Shown piece by piece: positions 19,799-29,843 of a DNA stretch of 64,000 nucleotides. Positions within the stretch are counted from its first letter, which is position 1; each line of letters starts with the position of its first letter. The stretch spans positions 1 through 64,000 of the forward strand of contig CAMCYC010000007.1 of the NCBI GenBank assembly GCA_945883795.1. Direction: 5' to 3'. A model generated the notes under the pieces. That model was given only the letters and a program-made list of their open reading frames with translations, ran no database searches and was not told the DNA's origin. The translations under genes were made by a program, and so were the position numbers. The stretch is from Sulfurimonas crateris. GTDB taxonomy: Bacteria; Campylobacterota; Campylobacteria; Campylobacterales; Sulfurimonadaceae.

Positions 19799-20526
19799 TG
19801 AAACCAATTATAAAAGTAGAGGGTGTTAAAACTTTATTTGATAAAAGAGTTATTCATGATGGTCTAGATTTGAGTATCAATCAAGGTGAAATATATGGTT
19901 TGCTTGGACCGAGTGGTTGTGGTAAAACAACACTGCTTCGTGAGATGGTGATGCTTCAACCTTATGATGGTGGAAATATTGAAGTCTTAGGGCATAGTTT
20001 AAATGGTATTCGTGATAATACGGCTCAAAAATTACGCCAAAATTGGGGTGTTTTATTTCAAGCTGGAGCTCTTTTTTCATCTTTGAATATTGCTCAAAAT
20101 ATAGCCTTACCTTTGGTTGAATACACCAATTTATCAACTAAAATGATAGATGAAATTATCGAGTTTAAAATCAGTCTTGTGGGCTTAAAAGCGAGTGATG
20201 CACTTTTGTATCCTTCACAAATTAGTGGAGGTATGAAAAAAAAAGCAGGTCTTGCAAGAGCGCTTGCCATGGACCCAAAACTTCTTTTTTTAGATGAGCC
20301 AACAAGTGGACTTGACCCAATTTCAGCCAGAGATTTTGATGCACTTATCCTTAAATTACGCTCACTTCTTGGGCTTACAATTGTCATGGTCTCACATGAT
20401 TTACAATCAATTTATGATACACTAGACCGTGTTGCGATTATTGAAAATAAAAAGATAGCGTATGAGGGGACTCTGAATGAGGTTACTTCAGCCAAAAGTG
20501 GATTTATACAAACATTTTTTAAATAG
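19798..20526 (+). CDS. mlaF: ABC transporter ATP-binding protein MlaF-like
   Basis: LLGPSGCGKTTLLREM Walker A; QISGGMKKKAGLARALAMDPKLLFLDEPTSGLDP. Confidence 0.95.
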   Translation: MKPIIKVEGVKTLFDKRVIHDGLDLSINQGEIYGLLGPSGCGKTTLLREMVMLQPYDGGNIEVLGHSLNGIRDNTAQKLRQNWGVLFQAGALFSSLNIAQNIALPLVEYTNLSTKMIDEIIEFKISLVGLKASDALLYPSQISGGMKKKAGLARALAMDPKLLFLDEPTSGLDPISARDFDALILKLRSLLGLTIVMVSHDLQSIYDTLDRVAIIENKKIAYEGTLNEVTSAKSGFIQTFFK

Positions 20527-20538
20527 GAACTCGGTTAC

Positions 20539-21579
20539 ATGAATAATAAAGTAAATTATAGTCTCGTAGGATTTTTAGTTATTTTAGGATTTACTTTAAT
20601 GATTGGTTTTAGCTATTGGCTTTTAAAACCATCAGTAGAGGACGAAAATACAAATTATTTAATCTATTTTCAAGAATCTGTATTGGGATTAAATATTGAT
20701 GCTGCTGTAAAATACAGAGGTATTAGTGTTGGAAAAGTTTCCCGTTTGAGAATCAATCCTAGAAATTCAGAAGAGGTTGAGGTTCTTATCACTATTTTAA
20801 AATCAACTCCAATCAAATCAAGTACAGTTGCGAAATTAACATCGCAAGGTATTACGGGGCTTAGTTATATTAATCTTAATCTAGGTGATAATGGTGCGCC
20901 CTCTTTAAAGGCAGAAGATGGACAACTTTACCCAGTTATAAAATCAGAAGCTTCGTTTCTTGAGCGATTTGGACAATCTCTTGACAGCGTATCAGAGAAG
21001 TTATCAGGCACTTTAAGCGGAACAGAACAACTTTTAAATGATGAAAATCAAAAACAATTCGCTCTTATTTTGAATAAAACTGCAATCGTCATGGATAAAC
21101 TTGATAGAGTTTTAGATGAACAAACGATAGAAAATATACATAAAGGTGTGAAAAATTTTGAATCTACCTCTGCAAAAATGGATGAAATTATGCCAAATGT
21201 AGCTATTTTGCTCAATAAAAGTATCGTTTTTCAAGAGGAGATAGGTAAATCCTTAACAGAAAAAATCATGCCAAATGTGAACTCTTTGGTGAGTAAAAGT
21301 ATAGTGTGGGAAGAGGAGATAGGCAAATCTTTCACATCTATTATGGAAAGTTATTTAGGGATGAGAAGCTCTGCAGATCAAGTCAAAAAGTCGCTTGAAA
21401 ATGGAGAGTTTAATCTCAAGGCGATAGCAGGAGATAGTGTTCCTACCATCAATTCTACACTTCTGGAGATGCAACAGCTAATGATAAAAATACAAGATGC
21501 TGTGAACCATTATGAGAGAAGTCCACAAGATATTTTGTTCCAATATGAAGAGATTAAAAAAGGTCCGGGGGAAAAATAG
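20539..21579 (+). CDS. mlaD: MlaD/MCE family protein
   Basis: N-terminal TM, VLGLNIDAAVKYRGISVGKVSRLRINPRNSEEVEV, SQGITGLSYINL MCE motif. Confidence 0.92.
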   Translation: MNNKVNYSLVGFLVILGFTLMIGFSYWLLKPSVEDENTNYLIYFQESVLGLNIDAAVKYRGISVGKVSRLRINPRNSEEVEVLITILKSTPIKSSTVAKLTSQGITGLSYINLNLGDNGAPSLKAEDGQLYPVIKSEASFLERFGQSLDSVSEKLSGTLSGTEQLLNDENQKQFALILNKTAIVMDKLDRVLDEQTIENIHKGVKNFESTSAKMDEIMPNVAILLNKSIVFQEEIGKSLTEKIMPNVNSLVSKSIVWEEEIGKSFTSIMESYLGMRSSADQVKKSLENGEFNLKAIAGDSVPTINSTLLEMQQLMIKIQDAVNHYERSPQDILFQYEEIKKGPGEK

Positions 21580-22176
21580 ATGTATCATTTTTTTATTGTC
21601 ATAGCAATTTTTCTTTTTTCTGCATGTAGTGTAAAAAAAACAGCTATAACTGAATATACGATTAATACTCATATTCATAAGAGCGAGCTAAATGCTACCA
21701 AATGTATTGATAAATCGCTAAAAATTTCACAAGCATTTAGCTCAAGTGAATTGATGTCACTCAAAATGAATTACAAAGAAGGGGATTATAAGCAGTTTTT
21801 TTATTCACAATCTCAATGGGCTGATTCTCCAAATAGGGTAATTACAACTCAAATAGTAAAACTTTTAAGGGAATCAAAACTTTTTCAAAGCGTCCAAACA
21901 GATAAATCACGAACTAATTCTGAATATATTCTTGAAACAAATATCGAAGATTTCATGCAATACTTTTCTAAAAATTCTAAAGATTCATTTGTAAATATTG
22001 TTATGACTATCACTTTACTAGATGCACAAACAAGTATGATTGTTGCAACAAAAACATTTAGCGTAGAAATGAAATCAGATACACTTGATGCAGAGGGTGG
22101 TGTGAGTGCGCTTAACCAAGCATTTGAAGATATTTTAGTGCAAATGCGTGGTTGGTTGAGTGGAGTTTGCTCATGA
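21580..22176 (+). CDS. lipoprotein, ABC-type transport auxiliary component (PqiC/LptE-like)
   Basis: Signal plus lipobox FLFSACSVKK; last gene of mla-type operon. Confidence 0.7.
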   Translation: MYHFFIVIAIFLFSACSVKKTAITEYTINTHIHKSELNATKCIDKSLKISQAFSSSELMSLKMNYKEGDYKQFFYSQSQWADSPNRVITTQIVKLLRESKLFQSVQTDKSRTNSEYILETNIEDFMQYFSKNSKDSFVNIVMTITLLDAQTSMIVATKTFSVEMKSDTLDAEGGVSALNQAFEDILVQMRGWLSGVCS

Positions 22177-23462
22177 TAGAAGAGGGTGAGTATAAAAAAC
22201 GCAGAGATACATTTAGTAAGGTGTTGCAAGATAATTCAGTTGCAGTTTTACTGAGTGCTGAATTTCAAACTCGCTCAAACGATACAGAGTATCCATACAG
22301 ACAAAATAGCAATTTTTATTATTTGACAGGTTTTAAAGAGGATAATGCTTTTCTTGTATTTGTAAAAGTAAAAAAGAAATTGAGAACTATTTTATTTGTG
22401 CAAGAAAAAGATGAAAAGATGGAACTTTGGAACGGAAAGAGGCTAGGGGAGCAAAAAGCCAAAGAGTTATTTATGGTGGATGAGGTGTATTCAAGCAAAG
22501 AGTTTAAGACAAAATTTGAAGAATTTGTAAAAGATATAAAGTTTATCTTTTATGATTTCGCTGAAAAGTATGAAAAAGTAAAGTTTATTTACACTTATGC
22601 CAAACAACTCTCTGCTTATGAAAATCTTGCACCTCTTATCAATAAAATGCGACTTATCAAATCTTCTACAGAGATAGATTGCATTCAAAAAGCGATTGAT
22701 ATTACACAACAAGCGCATCATCAAGTGATTTGTTTGAATAAAATAGGCAAGATGGAATATCAACTTCAAGCTGAGATAGAGTATATCTTCAAGTCTAAAG
22801 GTGCTTATAGTGATGCGTATATTTCTATTGTTGCATGTGGAAACTCTGCAAATACCTTGCATTATATCTCTAATGATAAATCCTTGGAAGAAAATGAGCT
22901 TATTTTAATAGATGCTGGGTGTGAGTACCAATATTACGCAAGTGATATTACGAGAACAATCCCCGTAAGTGGAAAGTTTAGCGAACCTCAAAAAGAGCTT
23001 TACGAGATGGTTTTGGATGTACAACTCCAAATCATGCAACTCATAGCTCCAAAAATAAAACGGAGTTATTTACAAAAGCGTTCCGAAGAGCTTCTTTGCA
23101 TGGGATTAGTAAGGCTAGGTATTTTAAAAGGGAGTATGAGAAAACTGCTCAAAGAAAAAAAACATAAAAAATATTATCCACACGGAATAGGGCATTGGAT
23201 GGGACTTGATGTGCATGACCAAGCACCTTATAAAGATGAAAAAGGGAAAGAAATTTTACTCCAAGTAGGGATGCTTCTCACGATTGAGCCTGCAATATAT
23301 ATAGACAAAGATGATGAAACTGTCCCAGAAAAATATCGTGGTATTGGGATACGAATCGAAGATGATATTTTAGTTACGCAAGAAGGACATAAAAATTTAT
23401 CACAAGGGATTGCTAAAACTATTGCTCAAATAGAAAAATTGTTTGATTATGAGAGAGACTAA
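22173..23462 (+). CDS. Xaa-Pro aminopeptidase, M24 family
   Basis: LIDAGCEYQYYASDITRTIPVSGKFSEPQKELYEMVL, PHGIGHWMGLDVHD, TIEPAIYI; ATGA overlap with upstream gene supports start at 22173. Confidence 0.95.
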   Translation: MIEEGEYKKRRDTFSKVLQDNSVAVLLSAEFQTRSNDTEYPYRQNSNFYYLTGFKEDNAFLVFVKVKKKLRTILFVQEKDEKMELWNGKRLGEQKAKELFMVDEVYSSKEFKTKFEEFVKDIKFIFYDFAEKYEKVKFIYTYAKQLSAYENLAPLINKMRLIKSSTEIDCIQKAIDITQQAHHQVICLNKIGKMEYQLQAEIEYIFKSKGAYSDAYISIVACGNSANTLHYISNDKSLEENELILIDAGCEYQYYASDITRTIPVSGKFSEPQKELYEMVLDVQLQIMQLIAPKIKRSYLQKRSEELLCMGLVRLGILKGSMRKLLKEKKHKKYYPHGIGHWMGLDVHDQAPYKDEKGKEILLQVGMLLTIEPAIYIDKDDETVPEKYRGIGIRIEDDILVTQEGHKNLSQGIAKTIAQIEKLFDYERD

Positions 23463-23522
23463 TAAAGAACTTGTGGAAGCTGATAGATGTAGCATTTTTG
23501 GATGATGAAAACGAGAATGAAT

Positions 23523-25595
23523 TCAATCGAGTATATCTTTGAGTACCAAAGCACGATACGCTTCATCTTTTGGAACTAGCCCTGCTTCGTATAAAAATTG
23601 AGATGGGATAAAATTTGCTTTTTTGACTTTATCATATTTTGCAAAACTGAGATATAAAATATCTTTTGCTCTTGTGACTGCGACATAAAAAAGTCTTCTC
23701 TCTTCATCTAAAGAGCCACCTCTTTGCATCAGTTTTCTATTGGGAAATCTTCCATCCATCAAATCTACTACATACACCTCTTTATATTCCAAACCTTTTG
23801 AAGCATGTACACTTAAAAGATTGACCCCTTCGCCTTGTGTTAAATCAGATGAGCCTAAAATCATGGCATTTAAAAATCGTTCATGTTCCGTATATGGCTT
23901 TGAAAGCTCTTCTAAGAGTAATGTTTTTCTGACTATTTTCGTGAGTGATTCTGCTTTTTGTTTTTCATCTATACTGCCATCTTTGAGTGTTGCTCTTTTG
24001 GTGGCAAGAACATCGGCAATGTGTTTAAAAAGTGATGAAGTAGCAATTTTATTTACAATAGTTCTAGGTTGTTTCACCCCTTTTAAATCACGGTATAAAA
24101 GATAAAAATCATGTAAAAAAGAAGCTCCATCTTTTGTAAGCTTTGGATGTTTTAAGATATTGTTTTTCATAAACTTCTCTTCAAACCCTAGCTTTGCAAA
24201 TTTTCCAATTGCACCAAGCTCTATAAAATCATCAAACAAACCCAACTGATAGCTTACTTTTCTTTTTTCAAAAGGGTTTAGGATTGAAACATCTGGAGCA
24301 TAAAGTCCATAAAAAATAGAGCCATGCCCTAAAGTTTTTAGAGCGATATAAATCTCTTTTGCCATGGCAGTTCCTATCCCTTTGGCAAACTCAACCAAAT
24401 GGATAAAAGCCATCATGTCGGCTTCATTCACAAGTAAAGTGTACAAATCCAGAATTGCTTTTACCTCTTTGGAGTCAAAAAAGCTTGTGCCACCTTTTCT
24501 TTTACATGGTATTCCAAGTTCTCGCAATCCAACTTCAATTCCATCTGCTGAAGAGTTATTTCTAAAAATAACAGCAATCTCCTCTTTTGGAGTTTGTGAG
24601 TCCCGTATTTGTGCCGCCATCGCATGGTATTGGTCAAAAAGTTCATCGTAAGTTAAAAGCTTTGGCGATTGTGATGGTTGTACTCTTGTGACTTCAAGTT
24701 TTTTAGGATAAATTCGTTCATTGTGTTCAATCACCCTCATGGCAAGTGAAAGTATTGGCAAAGTAGAGCGGTAATTTTTGGTAAGTGTATGCACCTTTGC
24801 ATTAGGAAACTTTGTTGCAAATGAGCCTATAATTGAAATATCTGCTCCATTAAAAGCATAAATACTTTGGTCATAATCGCCTACACAAAAAAGTGAAGGT
24901 GGTTTCATGGCATCTATAAGTGTCCCTTGAAGAGCATTTGTATCTTGGTATTCATCGACTAAAACTTCTTTGTATCCCAAATTTTTTGTTTTGCAAATGT
25001 CTCTAAAATTTAAAAGTAAATCATTAAAATTTACAAAACCATACTCTTTTTTAAGCGCTTCAAATTCATCTACAATATCTCCATAAATCATGGCAAAAGA
25101 ATCATGCTCTGGATATTTTTCTATTATCCAATTCTCAAAATCTCTTTCTAACTCTGTATTTTGGTAAAAGGAATAAATATCATAAAGATAATTGCCACCG
25201 TATGGAGATATATCTGCTACAACATTGATAAAAGAGCGTTTTTCAAAAACACTTCTAAAGAGAGTTTTAAGTTCTCGTTGCTGTTTTAAAACTACTCTTT
25301 GTTCAAGTTTTTTAAGCCATCTATAACTTACAGCATGAAAAGTTCCTGCGTCAATTTTAGAAGCAATCTCTTTTCCAAAATATTGTGCTATCCGCTCCAC
25401 CATCTCTGCTGCGGCTTTATTTGTAAAGGTAAGGAGTAAAATCTCATGAGGCTTTATTCCAGACTTGAGTAAATACCCTATTCTTCCAACAATTGTAGAA
25501 GTTTTTCCTGTTCCTGCTGAGGCAATAATAAGATTTTGGGAATATGAAGAAGTTGCTGCAGCGTATTGTTCTGCATTAAGACGAGATAATGGCAA
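23523..25595 (-). CDS. UvrD/Rep family superfamily I DNA helicase
   Basis: LNAEQYAAATS, IIASAGTGKTSTIVGRIGYLL, LLLTFTNKAAAEM, VDEYQDTNALQ, VGDYDQSIYAFNGA, NYRST, VNLLSVHASKGLEYKEVYVV. Confidence 0.95.
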   Translation of the reverse strand: MPLSRLNAEQYAAATSSYSQNLIIASAGTGKTSTIVGRIGYLLKSGIKPHEILLLTFTNKAAAEMVERIAQYFGKEIASKIDAGTFHAVSYRWLKKLEQRVVLKQQRELKTLFRSVFEKRSFINVVADISPYGGNYLYDIYSFYQNTELERDFENWIIEKYPEHDSFAMIYGDIVDEFEALKKEYGFVNFNDLLLNFRDICKTKNLGYKEVLVDEYQDTNALQGTLIDAMKPPSLFCVGDYDQSIYAFNGADISIIGSFATKFPNAKVHTLTKNYRSTLPILSLAMRVIEHNERIYPKKLEVTRVQPSQSPKLLTYDELFDQYHAMAAQIRDSQTPKEEIAVIFRNNSSADGIEVGLRELGIPCKRKGGTSFFDSKEVKAILDLYTLLVNEADMMAFIHLVEFAKGIGTAMAKEIYIALKTLGHGSIFYGLYAPDVSILNPFEKRKVSYQLGLFDDFIELGAIGKFAKLGFEEKFMKNNILKHPKLTKDGASFLHDFYLLYRDLKGVKQPRTIVNKIATSSLFKHIADVLATKRATLKDGSIDEKQKAESLTKIVRKTLLLEELSKPYTEHERFLNAMILGSSDLTQGEGVNLLSVHASKGLEYKEVYVVDLMDGRFPNRKLMQRGGSLDEERRLFYVAVTRAKDILYLSFAKYDKVKKANFIPSQFLYEAGLVPKDEAYRALVLKDILD

Positions 25596-25708
25596 AGTGA
25601 GTTGCTCCTATTTTTAAAGAGTGCGATTATACCGCCTTAAGTTCTGTAGTAAGATTAAAAAAGCAAACTTGTGATAAACTTCAAAACTTCATTATTAGAG
25701 AGTTGTAT

Positions 25709-26299
25709 ATGAATAAAGATAATCTTAAAAAGCAACTTAGCAGCTTAGCTTTATCAATGTTTAGAAAAGATTTTTTTGGTATTTATCATGGTTCTCTCTC
25801 TGCTAAAACAGAAACAAACCGTTTTATAATTAATACAAGAGATGCTGTTTTTGATGCTTTGAATGAGCATAATTTAATAGAGTTATATTATAAAAAAGAT
25901 TATCGTTGGAATCAAGCGAGTATTGACGCAAGTATCCATTACAGTATTTATTCCCAAATCTCAGATGCAAAATTTATCTCTTTTACCATGCCACCATTTA
26001 CGACAGCTTATTCACTTGACCACAATATGATTATTCCAAAAGATTATTTTGGATACAAAGAGATTGGTTCAATAAGCATTATTAATCCTAAAAAATTTGA
26101 TGACTGGTATGACAGAGCAAAAAGTGAAATAGCCTATTATCTTCAAACCAACAACACAGATATTATGGTTATCAAAGGGTATGGAGTCTATTCATTTAAC
26201 AGAGACCTCAACGAGATGGCAAAAAAACTGGCAATCTTAGAAAAAAGTTGCAGACTTTTAATGCTCGATAGCTATAATCATGATTATAGTATCGAGTGA
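25709..26299 (+). CDS. class II aldolase/adducin-like protein
   Basis: LALSMFRKDFFGIYHGSLSAKTETNRFIINTRDAVFD, VIKGYGVYSFNRDLNEMAKKLAILEKSCRL. Confidence 0.6.
   Translation: MNKDNLKKQLSSLALSMFRKDFFGIYHGSLSAKTETNRFIINTRDAVFDALNEHNLIELYYKKDYRWNQASIDASIHYSIYSQISDAKFISFTMPPFTTAYSLDHNMIIPKDYFGYKEIGSISIINPKKFDDWYDRAKSEIAYYLQTNNTDIMVIKGYGVYSFNRDLNEMAKKLAILEKSCRLLMLDSYNHDYSIE
26266..26294. terminator. Palindromic hairpin between convergent aldolase-like gene and bioA
   Basis: CGATA-G-CTATAATCATGATTATAG-TATCG; 18-bp perfect palindrome core inside the last codons; no clear T-tract, so function is less certain. Confidence 0.4.
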
Positions 26300-26303
26300 A
26301 TTC

Positions 26304-27599
26304 TCAAATTCTTTTTATCGCTTCATAGGCAGTATCCATTATTTTATCTATCTCTTCAAAAGTGATAATGTATGGAGGCATAAAATAGATAACATGTCCA
26401 AGCGGTCTCAGTAAAACACCATTTTTAAGCCCATATTGATACACTTTAAGCCCTATTCTTAGTTGAGAATCATACCCTTTTAAGTCTATCGCACAAATCA
26501 TCCCAGTTTGTCTAATAGAATCTACATTTTTAAGCTCCAAAAATCTTTGAAGTTTTTCGCCCATGTATTTTGCAATATTTTTATTTTTGTTTATCACATC
26601 ATCATGTTCAAATATATCAAGTGTTGCATTTGCCGCAGCACATGCCAAAGCATTTCCAGTATAGCTATGTGAATGTAAAAATGCTTTATGCTCACTATAA
26701 TCACAATAAAATTTTGCATAGATTTCATTGGTTGTAAGCACGACAGAAAGAGGTAAATAGCCACCTGTTAAACCTTTTGAGAGGACTAAAAAATCTGGAG
26801 TTATATTGGCATGGCTACATGCAAATAATTCTCCAGTTCTTCCAAAACCAACCATCACCTCATCGGCTATAAAATGGATATTATACTTATCACATATTTT
26901 TCGTACATGGAGTAAAAAATCTGGATGATACATGTGCATAGAACCCGCACCTTGCACCAAAGGCTCTAAAATAATTGCACTTATCTCCTCTGCTCTTTTT
27001 TGGCACAACAACTCAAATTCATGTGCTGCTTCATAGGCTGATTCTTGACTCATATCTTTTGGAACGGGAGTTTGAAGGGTTTTGAGTAAAAGTGGTGCAT
27101 AAGTATCTTTATATAATTCAACATCACCAACGCTCAAAGCACCAATTGTTTCTCCATGATAGGAATTTGTAAGAGAAACAAAAATAGTTTTATTTTTGCC
27201 ATCATTTTTATGTGCATGGTAACTCATCTTGAGTGCGACCTCTACAGCACTTGAACCATTGTCTGAATAAAAACATTTTTCAAGCCCTTTAGGTGTTAAT
27301 TTTACAAGCCTCTCTGAAAGGCGAACAACCGCTTCATGGGTAAACCCAGCCAAAATAACATGTTCGAGTGTGTCTAATTGCTCTTTTATCCTCTCATTGA
27401 TATATTTGTTTGTATGTCCAAAAAGATTCACCCACCAACTGCTAATAGCATCAATATAAATATTTCCATCAAAATCTTCCAAATACACACCATGTGCCTT
27501 TTTTATTGGAATCAGAGGTAAAGTTTCATGGTCTTTCATCTGCGTACATGGATGCCATAAAACATCTAAATCTCTATTTTTTAACTCTAAATTATTCAT
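26304..27599 (-). CDS. bioA: adenosylmethionine-8-amino-7-oxononanoate aminotransferase
   Basis: LWHPCTQMKDHE, ISSWWVNLFGHTN, FYSDNGSSAVEVALKMS, SLTNSYHGETIGALSVG, FIADEVMVGFGRTG, VLSKGLTGGYLPLS. Confidence 0.97.
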   Translation of the reverse strand: MNNLELKNRDLDVLWHPCTQMKDHETLPLIPIKKAHGVYLEDFDGNIYIDAISSWWVNLFGHTNKYINERIKEQLDTLEHVILAGFTHEAVVRLSERLVKLTPKGLEKCFYSDNGSSAVEVALKMSYHAHKNDGKNKTIFVSLTNSYHGETIGALSVGDVELYKDTYAPLLLKTLQTPVPKDMSQESAYEAAHEFELLCQKRAEEISAIILEPLVQGAGSMHMYHPDFLLHVRKICDKYNIHFIADEVMVGFGRTGELFACSHANITPDFLVLSKGLTGGYLPLSVVLTTNEIYAKFYCDYSEHKAFLHSHSYTGNALACAAANATLDIFEHDDVINKNKNIAKYMGEKLQRFLELKNVDSIRQTGMICAIDLKGYDSQLRIGLKVYQYGLKNGVLLRPLGHVIYFMPPYIITFEEIDKIMDTAYEAIKRI

Positions 27600-27685
27600 A
27601 TTCAGTCATCCTGTAATTTATTTAATCAGTATAATTTTAGCAATATAATTATAAGATTTTCATCTTTTACACTAAAGGTTCAATT

Positions 27686-28258
27686 TTGAAAACTACACTC
27701 TTTAAATCTATTGGTATTGTGCTTCTTTTTATCTCATTTATTGCACTCTCTTTTTTTGGTTCATTTTATTTTGCTTCTCAAACAAAAGGTGGTATCGAGG
27801 TTAATAAAAGAGTAAATGCCGATTTTATTGTCAGTGATAAAAAAAATATTCTATTGTTCTTTGGATATTTTGGATGTAAAGATGTTTGCACTCCAATACT
27901 TCAAGAACTTGCTACACTTTATGAATCACAAGAGTTTGCTACAATCAAAAAAGATGTTGCAATCTTGTTTATAAATCTGACACCAGCTACACAACCACAA
28001 CAAGTCGATTTATTCGCAAAATTTTTTAATAATAATTTTCAAGGCATCTATCTCTCGCAAAAAGAACTTCTCAATATTGATAGAACTTTTGGTGTCTATT
28101 TTTCACAAAGTTTAAACGATAAAACAGAATTTAATCATACAGATTACATCTATTTACTAGAAAACACAACTGATACCAAGATTTTGAAAAAGATTTATTC
28201 CGCTCATCCCTTACAAATAAAACAACTCATAAATGATATAACTTTACAAAATAAATAG
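27686..28258 (+). CDS. SCO1/SenC family thioredoxin-fold protein
   Basis: ILLFFGYFGCKDVCTPILQEL (CxxxC), FINLTPATQPQQVDLFAKFF. Confidence 0.85.
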   Translation: MKTTLFKSIGIVLLFISFIALSFFGSFYFASQTKGGIEVNKRVNADFIVSDKKNILLFFGYFGCKDVCTPILQELATLYESQEFATIKKDVAILFINLTPATQPQQVDLFAKFFNNNFQGIYLSQKELLNIDRTFGVYFSQSLNDKTEFNHTDYIYLLENTTDTKILKKIYSAHPLQIKQLINDITLQNK

Positions 28259-28375
28259 CTCAAAATAATTTAATAAACTTCCTTAAAAATAGCCAATAGA
28301 AGTGCTTATATTTATCAAGGTTTAATACGAATTTCCCTAAAATGGCGTAAATATAACAATGAAGGTTTCAAAGCA

Positions 28376-29842
28376 ATGATTACATGGATGCAAAGACATA
28401 AAAAATATCTTATTATTACCATTTGGGTTTCTACTATAGCCTTTGTTGGTGCTGGTTTTGTTGGCTGGGGTCAATATAGTTATGGAGATAAAGCGGGTGC
28501 CGTTGCAAAAGTTGGTGCTATAGAAATATCAATGGGAGAACTACAAAAAGGGTATTCCTCACTTTATAACCAATACAATAAAGTATTTCAAGGTAATTTT
28601 GATGAGGAAAAAGCAAAAACTTTTGGTTTAAAAACTCAAGCACTTAATCAACTCACACAACAAGCTCTTATACTCAATTTGGCGGCTTCGTATGATTTAG
28701 AAGTAAGTTCAGCTGAACTCTTAGCAGAGATTACCGCTCAAGAATATTTTTTTAAAGATGGCTCTTTTAACAAAGAACTTTATAAAGAGGTTTTATTTAG
28801 AAATAATATCACTATCCAAGAGTATGAACAAGATGTCAAAAAAGAGCTTTTGATTAGAAAAACACTTCAATTAATTCCTGTAAAAGAAAATGCACAAGAA
28901 TCTGAAATTTTTAATACAGTGATGAACATTGCAGATAAAATTAACTATAAAGTTTTAAGTGATAAAGAAATTTCTCTTGATACATCAGATACTGCATTAA
29001 AAACTTTTTGGGAAACAAGAAAACAAAACTTCATGGGTGAAATAAGTTATGAACTAAGTTTTATTAAACAAGAAGTAATTCCAAGTAGTTTTGATGAAAA
29101 TCAAATCAATGAATACTATACACTCAATAGAAACCATTTTAAAGATAAAGATGGAAAAATTTTAGAACTTGTAGATACTAAAGACGATGTTATAAAAGAG
29201 CTTAATGCAAAAGCCACAAAAGATTTAGCACTTAGAACTTATATATCTTACAAAAAAGAGAAATTGACTCCTGAAATAAAAGTATCCAATATAACTATTT
29301 CCCAATCAAAAAATCCATACAATGAAGATGTTTTAAAAGAGATTACAACATTATCACCAACTTCCCCTTTTCTTAAACCAATTTTATTTAAAAATGAATA
29401 CTATATTTTTAAATTGAATAAGATAAACCCTTCAGAAGTAAAAACTTATGAAGAAGCGAAAAAAGATTTGTTAGCTTTATATACAAAAGAGAACAAAAGA
29501 GAGAGTTTACTTAAACTCGCACAAGATTCTATTAGCACTTTCAATGGTACAACAACTGATTTTCTAACAAATGCTAGTGATACTAAACTCGATGGTTTAG
29601 ACCAAAATCAAACAACTGAATTTTTGGGACAACTCTTTAATGAACAGCAAAAGAAAGGGTATATCTCTTTAAAAGATGGACAGATTGTTTTGTATAATAT
29701 TTTGGAACAAAAATTGCTTTCTAAAGTAAACGAAAATCAAGCTGATTCAATCATACAATTGAAAAGTGCTATGTTTAATGAAGGATTAATAAAAGAGCTT
29801 CAAAACAAGTACAAAACAGAGATATTTATCCAAGGACTCTAA
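28376..29842 (+). CDS. PpiD/SurA-like periplasmic chaperone, SurA N-terminal domain
   Basis: MITWMQRHKKYLIITIWVSTIAFVGAGFVGWGQYSYG TM anchor; VAKVGAIEISMGELQKGYSSLYNQY. Confidence 0.85.
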   Translation: MITWMQRHKKYLIITIWVSTIAFVGAGFVGWGQYSYGDKAGAVAKVGAIEISMGELQKGYSSLYNQYNKVFQGNFDEEKAKTFGLKTQALNQLTQQALILNLAASYDLEVSSAELLAEITAQEYFFKDGSFNKELYKEVLFRNNITIQEYEQDVKKELLIRKTLQLIPVKENAQESEIFNTVMNIADKINYKVLSDKEISLDTSDTALKTFWETRKQNFMGEISYELSFIKQEVIPSSFDENQINEYYTLNRNHFKDKDGKILELVDTKDDVIKELNAKATKDLALRTYISYKKEKLTPEIKVSNITISQSKNPYNEDVLKEITTLSPTSPFLKPILFKNEYYIFKLNKINPSEVKTYEEAKKDLLALYTKENKRESLLKLAQDSISTFNGTTTDFLTNASDTKLDGLDQNQTTEFLGQLFNEQQKKGYISLKDGQIVLYNILEQKLLSKVNENQADSIIQLKSAMFNEGLIKELQNKYKTEIFIQGL

Positions 29843-29843
29843 A

